Assembly (NCBI GenBank): GCA_963678705.1
Contig: OY783216.1
Coordinates: 5,890,001-5,954,000 of the forward strand
Length of the DNA: 64,000 nucleotides
Reading direction: 5' to 3'
Source of the DNA: Panorpa germanica
Taxonomy: Eukaryota; Arthropoda; Insecta; Mecoptera; Panorpidae
Each line of letters starts with the position of its first letter. Positions within the stretch are counted from its first letter, which is position 1. The notes under the pieces were generated by a model that did not search any database, was not told where the DNA came from, and saw only the letters and a list, made by a program, of their open reading frames with translations. Below are positions 12,464 to 21,714 of this stretch, piece after piece. The position numbers and the translations under genes were made by a program.

Positions 12464-13232
12464 GCCTCCAACGCCAGGCCAGCGCCTCTATAAATTCAAC
12501 AATGATCATAAGTAGTCTTTGTAAAGAATTAGAAAGAGCGTCTAACACAATAGACTCTGCAGAGAATTGAAATTTAGATTAAAAAGTGCGGCTAGAAGAT
12601 TTTAAAGTTGATAATTTGAGTAAAAATAAATTGAATTCAAAATTGCTGAGTAATGCATATAGGATTCAGGATCTGTGTGCCACTGATGCAACTATTTTTA
12701 TTATTTTAATTAGGATTTAGTTTATGTGGGGTTTTGGCCAAATTATTATCGTTTTAAAAAGTATAAATAACAATGTGGTTGATTAGATATAAATGTTAAA
12801 TTATAATTAACACACGTATTTAAATATTGACCCCATTTTTTGTTTAATTAGAAGATTGTTTAATTTTTAATTAGACTTGCATCCGCATTTAAATAAGGAA
12901 ATTCAAAAATTTTTTCGTTTATCTTTTTTTAATTTTTCTTTCCTTACCACAAACTTAGTCAAACTTCAAATATTAAAGTGACACGTAAAACGGCAGAAAG
13001 TCGCTGCGTCCAGACGTTTATAATATAACTTTATGATTATGTATGTACATAATCAATTTAACTTATTCACTGCAAATTAAGAAAGTATAATTCTCTAACC
13101 CGAAGACACAGCTGTGTCGTCTAAGCTATATTTATATATTCAAATTTTAAATTAAAACAAACAATTAAAACTAATTATGATGTAGCTTAGGTTAATTTTT
13201 CATGTATTACCTCAAAGTATTTACAAAGATAT
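12464..13232. other. AT-rich intergenic stretch with a possible family F fragment
   Basis: No ORF is present. At about 13040-13130 the text ACATAATCAATTTAACTT followed by CGAAGACACAGCTGTG matches a block repeated at 42.34-42.47 kb and, reversed, at 43.79-43.91 kb. The rest is featureless AT-rich DNA. Confidence 0.45.
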
Positions 13233-13463
13233 CCCAGTAAACACTTTGGTGCAGTGCCCTATTTTGTGATGTTTCTATCACTATTGCACTTCAATTATAG
13301 ATCGCATCAACTTTATATTTATTTGTATTCCGACAGGTGCAGTGGTTCCGTCATTTGTAGTTGATAAATAGACATTTCATATGAACGACTGTGAAAAACT
13401 GTAAAAGCAGAACTGTAAATGAATACGCATCTTCAATATGATGGCAAAGTGACTAGAAACATT
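13233..13463 (-). mobile_element. MITE family B, copy 2 (reverse orientation)
   Basis: It starts CCCAGTAAACACTTTGGTG, the reverse complement of the right end of copy 1. It runs through the reverse complement of the GATGCGAACTATAATTGAAG block and ends with CAATATGATGGCAAAGTGAC. The last dozen bases of the terminal repeat are degraded, so the right border and target duplication are uncertain. Confidence 0.65.
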
Positions 13464-13737
13464 AAATTCAGATAACATTTATCATCTTCTAAGCTTTAGA
13501 TCTTTCTTTTTAAGTATTTAGTTAAAAAATTGCTCGAAAGTGCGGTTTTTGAGGTTAATTTTGAAAAAAATGTTTTTTTGATAGATTAAGATCGTAAATT
13601 CGGCAGTGTTTGCCAAGATACCCAACTTCTTACATGACAAAAAGGATATGATTAGTTTCAGGTACCTTTCCGTGTTGTTTCTCGGAAAGAAATGGCCAAA
13701 GAGTTGCGCAACTTCGAGTACTGTATTGAGATATAAC

Positions 13738-14027
13738 TAGTGGCGTAGCTACCGCCGTATCAATGATACGGGTCCCCGGGATACAAGGGCCTCAAACGTG
13801 TGTAAGCAAATATTCGAGAAATGTTATTTACAATCTCACTTAAACTCTTAGGTCGTACTTGCTTAATTCTTAGGAGCATTAATTGTAAGTAATAACGTGT
13901 AATCAACATATAATTATTTTAAATTAATGCGAGGGTCTTTGTTCCTTTTGTGAAAAATCCTTACACATCATTTGGGCTCCCCAACAAATTTTGATACGGG
14001 GCCCGTCTAAGGCACGCTACTTTACTG
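13738..14027 (+). mobile_element. hAT-type MITE (GTGGCGTAGC family), copy 1
   Basis: The left end TAGTGGCGTAGCTACCGCCG and the right end GGCACGCTACTTTACTG are decayed forms of inverted repeats that read CAGTGGCGTAG and CTACGCCACTG in the related copy. The flanks GATATAAC (13730-13737) and GATGTAAC (14028-14035) match at 7 of 8 positions, as expected for an 8-bp hAT target duplication. The 290-bp interior shares blocks with the larger copy at 14.5 kb in the opposite orientation. There is no ORF. Confidence 0.75.
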
Positions 14028-14502
14028 GATGTAACCAACTTCGCAGCGAACTGTCAACGTGATACGATCCCAAGAAGTGATTACCAAATCGTGTATTAAT
14101 TAATACACGAATAAATTTGAATAGATAGAGTAGCTCCAGCTAGCACCATGTTATTATCATCATCATTATTATGAAATTAATTACAATAATGAGATAATCA
14201 TAAATCTCGCAAACTATAAATATCCAAAACGTCATCTCCTCTCTCACCTCTCCACCCCCTTATCACCACCAAACATTTCGAATACATTATCATACTACGT
14301 TCCATTATCATAATTTTACTGGGTGGCGCTAGGTGGCACTAGTGTTTCATAGAGGAGGTTGGCTTTTGGGGTAATTATAACATTCCAAACAGCAATTAGC
14401 TAGATGGTAATTAGGCCATCATTTAGAGTACATGTTCAATGCAGGCCCACTAATCCAGCGTTCGTAGTTGCTAGTTTTAGTTCCTAAAGTGAACGTTTAG
14501 CG

Positions 14503-15324
14503 CAGTGGCGTAGCGTGCCTTAGACGTTCTCTGTATCAAAATGTGTCCGGGGGGGCTCAAATGAGTTCACAAGAGGAACAGAAACGCTCGCATTGATTTA
14601 AAATAATTATATATTGGTTATACGTTATTACTTACAATTAATACTCCTAGGAACTAAACTTGCCAAACAATTCAAATCAAATATACGATTTTCTTGCCTC
14701 TTGTTCGGCGAAGTTATTAATTCATTCATTCATAGCTGAAGACGATTTTAGTTTTTCTAAATTTTCTGCCTCTATAGACAATAGTTACAACTCTGATAGC
14801 CTTTCCTGTCTCATAGAGGCCTTTGAAATTTTTTTATCAGTTTTAATTTAGAAAAACTTTTTTAAGCATGTTGTTATTACCTAAGGAAAACTGAATGCAA
14901 GGCTATTGAATTTTATCAGCAATAATTCCATAAGTTCCTTAATGGAATGAATTTTTTGAATTTCAGATTTTAAGCATGTTTTCAAAGCAATTAATTGTTC
15001 ATAAAGATCAACTGACATGTCTTTACTATATTTAGCAGATATTTTTCCAGCGTACTTTTTTATTATTTTGTTTGAAAAGAGTTTTTCCGATTGTAATACT
15101 TCGAACATATGACTTAGGTCACAGAGGCTCTGGAATCTTTAGAAATAGTACACATTGATTCCGGATCTGAAATTCTCTCATCTTCTGATAGTTTTCTGTA
15201 AGTCATTAATTTCATGCTGTAGAGCATGCGAAGAAAGAAGTTTTGCTTATTCATGTTTGGGGCCCCTGTAGTTCAAGGGCCCCGTATCATTGATACGGCA
15301 GATACGGCGGTAGCTACGCCACTG
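14503..15324 (-). mobile_element. hAT transposon, 822 bp, internally reduced
   Basis: Terminal inverted repeats CAGTGGCGTAGC (from 14503) and GCTACGCCACTG (to 15324) are intact. The flanking octamers GTTTAGCG (14495-14502) and GTTCAGCG (15325-15332) match at 7 of 8, an hAT-type duplication. Read on the minus strand it carries a decayed transposase C-terminal region. It inserted 84 bp upstream of the later LTR retrotransposon, in a cluster of transposons. A full autonomous hAT is several kb, so most of the coding sequence is gone. Confidence 0.8.
14660..15108 (-). pseudogene. hAT transposase remnant (C-terminal dimerisation region)
   Basis: On the minus strand, 15108-14881 is an open 75-codon piece with features of the region before the dimerisation domain (a helical stretch including DLYEQLIALKTCLKSEI). 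Beyond its stop, 14840-14680 encodes, across frame breaks, a segment with MRQERLSEL, LLSIEAEN and FAEQEARK. This resembles the conserved end of hAT proteins (a QERLxxLxxLSIE block and a DFAEKKARK-like tail). Stops interrupt it, so it cannot be functional. No BED zinc finger or DDE catalytic region is present within the element. Confidence 0.65.
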
Positions 15325-15415
15325 GTTCAGCGGTGAACGTTGGAAACGTGAAAGGAGAACAGAGCACTCTGATTGTTTCTAATAACAGAAATGTTTTAAT
15401 TATTATTTGTATACG

Positions 15416-16131
15416 AGTTAACATGGGTTTACGATCACATATGTTTCATGTTACAATCTAATAAATTATACATTTTAAAACTCTTAAAGTCAAAACTATA
15501 ACAGACATTTATTTTTATCTTTCTTTCCTTTAGAAACTTTCTCATAAATTACATTCAATAATTGCTTAAGATCTCAAATAGCAAGTGTCCTTTTTATGTT
15601 TAGTAATTAAACAAAACAAATATCTTACTCTATCATAAAAATCATAAATTGTACATTTGGAAACTATAGGTCAGAACCATGATCTTTGTAGTAGGGTCCC
15701 AGGCTGATTCTAGGAATCACTTCAGGGTTCTGCCCTTGAGTTAATGTACAACTTTAGTATATATATGGTTCGTAAAGATATAATTAGGCAGTCTGTAAAA
15801 ATGTAAGAATCAATAGAGATCACTTACAGGGATACTTCTCAAAGGATCTTTATAGAAGTACCTCAATCGTTGTACGTATTTCTTTGATTCAGTAATGGTC
15901 AATTTCTATCGTAGATTATTGACATTACCTTAATTTTAGTTTAAAAACACAAAAGTATAAATTACAAAAGAAAGAAATCAAAGTTAAATAAAATATATAA
16001 TAAAATATAAATAAATAAACTTAAATAATTGTTTTATTTACGTCGATTACAACATATGAATTAATAAGTAAATTAACCACCAAATATAAATAAGTTAAAT
16101 ACTTTCGGCTCCCAGAAAGTATACATTAACT
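15416..16131 (+). repeat. 5' LTR
   Basis: It begins AGTTAACATGGGTTTACG and ends GTATACATTAACT; the final T overlaps the start of the primer-binding site. Compared by eye over its full 716 bp with the 3' LTR, no difference was found. AATAAA-like signals occur near 15995-16025. A TATATATATGG stretch near 15760-15770 could serve as a TATA element. The U3/R/U5 borders could not be set. Confidence 0.93.
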
Positions 16132-16148
16132 GGCGCAGTCGGGTAGGA
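16131..16148 (+). promoter_or_regulatory. Primer-binding site for tRNA-Ser
   Basis: TGGCGCAGTCGG directly abuts the LTR and is complementary to the CGACTGCG-CCA 3' end of eukaryotic tRNA-Ser. The next bases read GTAGGA, matching the tRNA again if one extra G is allowed. tRNA-Ser priming is known from Drosophila 17.6, 297 and ZAM. The tRNA-Leu gene in this window does not match. Confidence 0.85.
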
Positions 16149-16802
16149 TAATTTGCTTTTTTGGAAAATAAAAAGTAGAACCCAGTTCTTGAAAAAATTA
16201 TAAAAGAATCTACAAAAGTGTATTAAGTAAATATTTTTATGTTAAAGTGCACAAAGTTTTTTTTCTGTAAAAGTGAAAAAAAAAAAATAAAAAGAAAAAG
16301 TGTACGAAAGTTTATTTAATAAAAGAAGTGTAATAAAAGTTTTTAAATAATTATAAGAAGTGTACAAAAAGGCACTTAAAAGTAAAGTGTAAGAATGTGT
16401 AAGAATAAGAAGTGTACTAAATTTTTTTAAATAATTAAAAAAAAGTGTACAAAGGGCAATTAAAAGAAATACAAAAAGTGTTTTATAAAAATAAAAAAAT
16501 AAGTTTTAAACAAATAGTTTTAAATAAAGAGCAAAAGGTGTCGAAACCATCATACAGCGAGACCATAAAACGGAACCATAGAATCTATATCAATAATACT
16601 TGTAATATAACTGTAAGTAGTAAATATTTCTGAAATTCCTTTTCACAAATTCCTAATATCCAAATATCAAATTTTCAAAAATAATAATAATAATAATAGG
16701 CATTATGCGGCATAATGAACTAAAACAAATGAAAAATAATAATAATGAAACAATGAACTAAACTCTTTATTAAATGAAGTTGAACATAACAAAAATTTAA
16801 AA
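16132..16802 (+). other. Untranslated leader with reiterated AAGTGTAC-type motifs
   Basis: Between about 16215 and 16480 the leader repeats short variants of AAGTGTAC embedded in A-rich sequence (for example AAAGTGTACGAAAG, GAAGTGTACAAAAAG and AGAAGTGTACTAAA), at least eight times in under 300 bp. The remaining part is A-rich with small AATAATAAT runs. Packaging or dimerisation sites of retroelements lie in this position, and gypsy carries reiterated insulator sites in its leader; either role here is inference. Confidence 0.6.
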
Positions 16803-18431
16803 ATGGAAAATGTATTGTTACAAATACAAGAACAATTACAAGAGCAGAAAAGACAACTCGCAGAACTACGGCAAAACAATATCCCTTATTGCAATTCTTA
16901 TTTTGATACTGTTAAAACATTTTACGGAGAACCCGCAAAATTAAATGCTTTTATAAAACAGGTAGACAATATAGTTTACATATTTAGAAATGCTGCTAAT
17001 GAAATCAAAACGTGGATAGTTCAAGTAATATTATCCAAGTTGGAGGGTTCAGCTGAAAGGGTGACGCTTAACAGACGTATTAACACATGGGAGGACCTGA
17101 AAAAAGTATTACTCACTAACTTCTTAGACCAAAGAGATGAAGGTAACCTTATCTTAACACTTAATGAACTGATACAGGAATCACATGAAAATACGAAAGA
17201 TTTTTTTAATAGATGCTCTGACCATCTGTCAGCTCTATTAGCCTATAGTAATCAATATGATTGTGAACTTGTTTTCAATGAAAAATTAAACCTATATACA
17301 AAGATAATAGTTAAATGTTTTACCAGAGGTTTAAGAGGAAAATTGGGAGAATTTATAAGAGCAAGAATGCCAAGTTCTATGGAACAGGCATGGTCGTATG
17401 TGTTAGAAGAGGAAAGCATACAACGCATGCAGTGCAAGTACTACTCATCTTATTCACCAGATAGACCAAGACAAAGTTTTAAATCACCTCACCACAAACC
17501 GCAAAATAAACCCTTCCCACCAAAACAATCATTTATACCTTATCAAAAAAACTATCAACCGAAACATTCATTTATACCTGATCAAAGAAACTATCAACCA
17601 AAACAATCATTTATACCTGATCAAAAAAAATATCAACCAAAACAATCATTTATACCTTATCAAAAAAATTATCAACCAAAACAATCATTTATACCTTATC
17701 AAAAAAACTATCAACCGAAACATCCATTTATACCTTATCAACAAAATTTCCAACCAAAACCATCATTAACGCCATTCACGCAATCATATAAACCTATTCC
17801 ATCACAATTTATTCCAAAACCTAATTTACCTATTCCAAAACCACAATATCAACCTATTCAACAAAATACCCAAAACTTTGAGTCTATGGAGACTTCAGAA
17901 ATGATACGTACGAATTACCTGGAACAAGAAATACAAAAACCATATATTGAAAATGAAAATACACCTGAAGAACATTATGAATATATTGAAATAGAACCAG
18001 AAACTGAAATCGAAAATACATCTGAAAAACATTATGAATATTCTGAAATAGAACCAGAAACTGAAAACGAAAACACATCTGAAGAACATTATGAATATTC
18101 TGAAATAAAACCAGAAACTAAAATCGAAAATGCAGCTGACGAGCATTGTAAATATTTTCAACAAGAACCAGAAGTTGACAATGCAAAAGAACCAGAAGAA
18201 TATTATAAACACATAGAACAACAGCCAGAAATAAAATATGTTTTAAAAAATAAGTATACTTACATTCCATACAAACAACAAACTCGAATGCAAAATACTA
18301 AATATCGACAAGAATGCTTTTATCAGCATCACAAACAATCCGGTGTGACATTAAGAAAAATTGAGAAAATACCTGCCGAATATTACAAATATTACGAACA
18401 ACCTGGTGAACCTCAACAACGCAGTCTTTGA
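16803..18431 (+). CDS. Gag-like protein of the LTR retrotransposon
   Basis: The 542-codon frame starts with ATG at 16803 in a purine context (AAAATGG). Residues about 1-25 are glutamine-rich and may form a coiled coil. Residues about 38-205 match the general pattern of retrotransposon Gag capsid regions: an FYGEPAKLNAFI opening, a W-x-x-L-K-x-x-L-x-x-NF segment, a RDEGNL block, and a helix ending EEESIQRM. From about 240 to 325 a 13-residue proline/tyrosine repeat (QSFIPYQKNYQPK and variants) occurs about seven times. From about 380 to 465 there are glutamate-rich repeats with EEHYEY and EIEPETE. No CCHC zinc knuckle is visible and no protease follows. The capsid-type domain would assemble particles in the cytoplasm. 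Whether the repeats replace nucleic-acid binding by a zinc knuckle is speculation. Confidence 0.85.
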   Translation: MENVLLQIQEQLQEQKRQLAELRQNNIPYCNSYFDTVKTFYGEPAKLNAFIKQVDNIVYIFRNAANEIKTWIVQVILSKLEGSAERVTLNRRINTWEDLKKVLLTNFLDQRDEGNLILTLNELIQESHENTKDFFNRCSDHLSALLAYSNQYDCELVFNEKLNLYTKIIVKCFTRGLRGKLGEFIRARMPSSMEQAWSYVLEEESIQRMQCKYYSSYSPDRPRQSFKSPHHKPQNKPFPPKQSFIPYQKNYQPKHSFIPDQRNYQPKQSFIPDQKKYQPKQSFIPYQKNYQPKQSFIPYQKNYQPKHPFIPYQQNFQPKPSLTPFTQSYKPIPSQFIPKPNLPIPKPQYQPIQQNTQNFESMETSEMIRTNYLEQEIQKPYIENENTPEEHYEYIEIEPETEIENTSEKHYEYSEIEPETENENTSEEHYEYSEIKPETKIENAADEHCKYFQQEPEVDNAKEPEEYYKHIEQQPEIKYVLKNKYTYIPYKQQTRMQNTKYRQECFYQHHKQSGVTLRKIEKIPAEYYKYYEQPGEPQQRSL

Positions 18432-19691
18432 TCGGATAAAATCAATTAGAGTGAAAAGCAACATCTCAAACCTTACTCAAATAACAAATACATTCTCGTA
18501 TATATAAAATTTAATAAATTAAATAAAGTTTTCTTTATTTAGAATTAAATTAAAATTATGCCAACAAATAAGCTATGACACTGACCCCGCAAAATCTACT
18601 ACTAAATAATTACGCATTGATTATTACTAAAAACAATTAAATGTAAACAAAATTATATCAACACGTTTCATACTTTAAGTAATAAAATGCAGAAGTAAAA
18701 AACCTTTTTGATAATTATATATATCATATACTTTTGAGATATATAATCAACTTAAATTTAAAACAGCCAATCTAAATTTAAAAAAATAAGCAACTAACCT
18801 AACTTTAAAACATTCAACCTAAATTAAAATTAATCGACAAATTGTAGTTAAAATAATATACTAATATAATGATAGTTATGTTGCAGAAGTCTTATTAAGA
18901 ATTAAATTAAACTTACTTCGCGTAATATGACGCCGACTCATTATATAGCAACCCGGACTTAAATAATGGACCTTTATCAAATGAATACCTTAATGTAACA
19001 AATCATAGTCACAAGACAAATTATTTTGATGTAATAAATATGTAATTTACGCAAATGAATTAAATAAATTCACGACTATCACACATATATTACCAATAAC
19101 AGAAGGAACTCTGAAACTGTTTAATCAACACTAAAAATATAACCAATATTTAAATTAAAAGTGAACTACTTAACTAAAAGTCACATATAATAAAAAAATA
19201 AGTTAACATGCTAAATTCCTTAATAAAACATAGCTTTTATCAATATTATCACCTGTACTCTATACCTATAAAACAACCTTCCTTTTATCTAACAATATTC
19301 CTTCCTAAGAAATATTTATTATTGTCGAATGAGTATTATTTACAGTGCCACAAACCGTATAAACAAATCAAACAACTAGATTTTATCACCCAACCAGATG
19401 AATTCAATGATACTCATATTCGAAACTAATATCATTAAATAAAATCTTAAACTAGACTTAACATAGATGTTACATCATATAAATACTAACAATTATTGTA
19501 CTATGTATTATTATAACTATATTATGTATTATTGTTAATGTAGTATTATATCTAGAATTATTATAAACTAATAACTAAAATAAATAAATATAAAATGTTA
19601 CAATTATTAATAGATCAAAACTAAACCATTAAATCTAAAGTAAAATTAATTTCAATAAATTAAAATGTAATTTTCCCTCTAAAGGTGGAGG
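18432..19691 (+). other. 3' untranslated interior of the LTR element
   Basis: About 1.26 kb of AT-rich DNA lies between the gag stop and the 3' LTR. A 73-codon frame at 19208-19429 is the longest; it shows no match to RT, integrase or env motifs that I know, and I do not regard it as a gene. Any pol or env has been lost without a visible frameshifted relic, suggesting an old deletion fixed in the family before this insertion. Confidence 0.6.
19681..19691 (+). promoter_or_regulatory. Polypurine tract
   Basis: AAAGGTGGAGG sits directly before the 3' LTR, where the plus-strand DNA primer of LTR elements is expected. It contains one T. The base preceding the 5' LTR is also G by chance, which makes the match look one base longer than the LTR. 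Confidence 0.8.
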
Positions 19692-20407
19692 AGTTAACAT
19701 GGGTTTACGATCACATATGTTTCATGTTACAATCTAATAAATTATACATTTTAAAACTCTTAAAGTCAAAACTATAACAGACATTTATTTTTATCTTTCT
19801 TTCCTTTAGAAACTTTCTCATAAATTACATTCAATAATTGCTTAAGATCTCAAATAGCAAGTGTCCTTTTTATGTTTAGTAATTAAACAAAACAAATATC
19901 TTACTCTATCATAAAAATCATAAATTGTACATTTGGAAACTATAGGTCAGAACCATGATCTTTGTAGTAGGGTCCCAGGCTGATTCTAGGAATCACTTCA
20001 GGGTTCTGCCCTTGAGTTAATGTACAACTTTAGTATATATATGGTTCGTAAAGATATAATTAGGCAGTCTGTAAAAATGTAAGAATCAATAGAGATCACT
20101 TACAGGGATACTTCTCAAAGGATCTTTATAGAAGTACCTCAATCGTTGTACGTATTTCTTTGATTCAGTAATGGTCAATTTCTATCGTAGATTATTGACA
20201 TTACCTTAATTTTAGTTTAAAAACACAAAAGTATAAATTACAAAAGAAAGAAATCAAAGTTAAATAAAATATATAATAAAATATAAATAAATAAACTTAA
20301 ATAATTGTTTTATTTACGTCGATTACAACATATGAATTAATAAGTAAATTAACCACCAAATATAAATAAGTTAAATACTTTCGGCTCCCAGAAAGTATAC
20401 ATTAACT
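19692..20407 (+). repeat. 3' LTR
   Basis: It is 716 bp long, the same length as the 5' LTR, and no substitution or indel was seen in a line-by-line comparison. It is followed by the TACG duplication. Confidence 0.93.
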
Positions 20408-20411
20408 TACG

Positions 20412-21714
20412 TAAATGAAGTAAATCTCCTGTTACTTGAAAACGATAATGTTGCCCCCGTTTTACACTTCTATTTGTGTAAAACGAGTGCAACATTTTTT
20501 TGGAATACAAAACGCTATTACGTTCTTATTCTGGAAGCTTTCGACAGGAGGATTATGACACCAAAGTGACTTTTCCCGATATGCTTTATAAGAACTATGT
20601 TTTCCCTACCTTCGCAGATTAACATTTCAATTTCCTTTAGTTTTATCGTATCTCTAATCTTGACTTTAATTTTTTCCAGTAGAAATTCTATTTCCTTTAA
20701 GTTTCAACAAATATTTATACTCCCTGCGCCTGCTACTTATACTACTACTCCTACGTGCATAATAAAAATGAACAATCTGTTCTAAACCTATTGTTAACCA
20801 TATAAAATGGATTTAATTATGTATTATCTACTATATTACATTTCACTTAAGTCAATTATGATTATAAATCATAATGAACTGTTTAAAAATTGCAGAATAT
20901 CATTATCTAGCTAATAACTCTACTGTTTATTATATAAATATATATGTAGCATGCACTCTGTTCACTGCTGCCACCAACCGTTTGTTTTTGCAACTAAATA
21001 CTGTAAATGGTCTATGTGGTCTCTTTGAACTTTGTAACGGAAGCATTTTGCATTTTCGGGACACCAGGGTTGTGTGAGGGGTGGGGGAGGGAAGGGGTGA
21101 ACGTGGTAATGGGTATGTAATGATTGTAGAACTCTTGACTAGAATGGATGGCGAGACTGTAGCTGAAATGTGACAATTAATGACACTATTATCTGATACT
21201 TGTTAGTTTATATTTCTAATTCGTGAGGTTTTTATTGTTTGTAAAGTTTAGTTTCAGTTAATAATTATGGACTCACATAAAATGTGTTAGTATAACGATT
21301 CGTTTCGTTTACTAGAGTTTGCAAGAATGTGTTTATTACAGAATAGGTAAAATATGTTTTTCATGTTGCCATCTATTCAGGCGTCGAAGTTCACTGCAAA
21401 ACGACAAATTTTATATTTTTAACTTTCCTTATATATTTTTCTAAAGAACAATATTTTTAAATTAGTAGTCACTTTATTACAGTGTCTTAGAGTTCGATTT
21501 CCGAACCAGTGATATATTTTTCTGAGTTTGATTCGTTCAACTGATTATATGCATTCTTACGTCTAGACAGAAAAATGTTTTCAGGAAATTACATGGTGCA
21601 AAGCGCCTGATCCTCATGCTAATACTATAACACATAGATTTAATTAACGTGTACTTGAAAATAACATTTTGCCTCATTCCAATTATATTTTTTATGTTTA
21701 GCATATGACTTTAT
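20412..21714. other. Intergenic stretch between LTR element and palindrome
   Basis: The sequence is AT-rich. A G-rich patch (GGGGTGGGGGAGGGAAGG) lies at about 21077-21095. The short ORFs show no family features. I found no repeat family shared with the rest of the window. Confidence 0.45.

Larger units (their letters stand above)
15416..20407 (+). mobile_element. Gag-only gypsy/errantivirus-type LTR retrotransposon, 4,992 bp
   Basis: Two 716-bp direct LTRs enclose a 3.56-kb interior. The element is flanked by a TACG target duplication at 15412-15415 and 20408-20411. The ends are AGTTAA and TTAACT, matching the AGT/ACT ends and 4-bp duplications of the gypsy/errantivirus group. Immediately inside the left LTR is a primer-binding site complementary to tRNA-Ser, and before the right LTR a purine tract. 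The interior carries one gag-like ORF (16803-18431); 18432-19691 is AT-rich without recognisable protease, RT, RNase H, integrase or env. Because the LTRs look identical, insertion was recent, so an autonomous relative elsewhere probably supplied pol in trans. That mobilisation is inference. Confidence 0.92.

Noticed and set aside
17884..18221. Long minus-strand ORFs opposite gag
   Set aside because: Antisense shadows of the acidic repeats of the gag-like protein.
19208..19429. Possible env or accessory gene of the LTR element
   Set aside because: 73 codons, no signal peptide or membrane pattern typical of env, composition equal to the surrounding AT-rich DNA.
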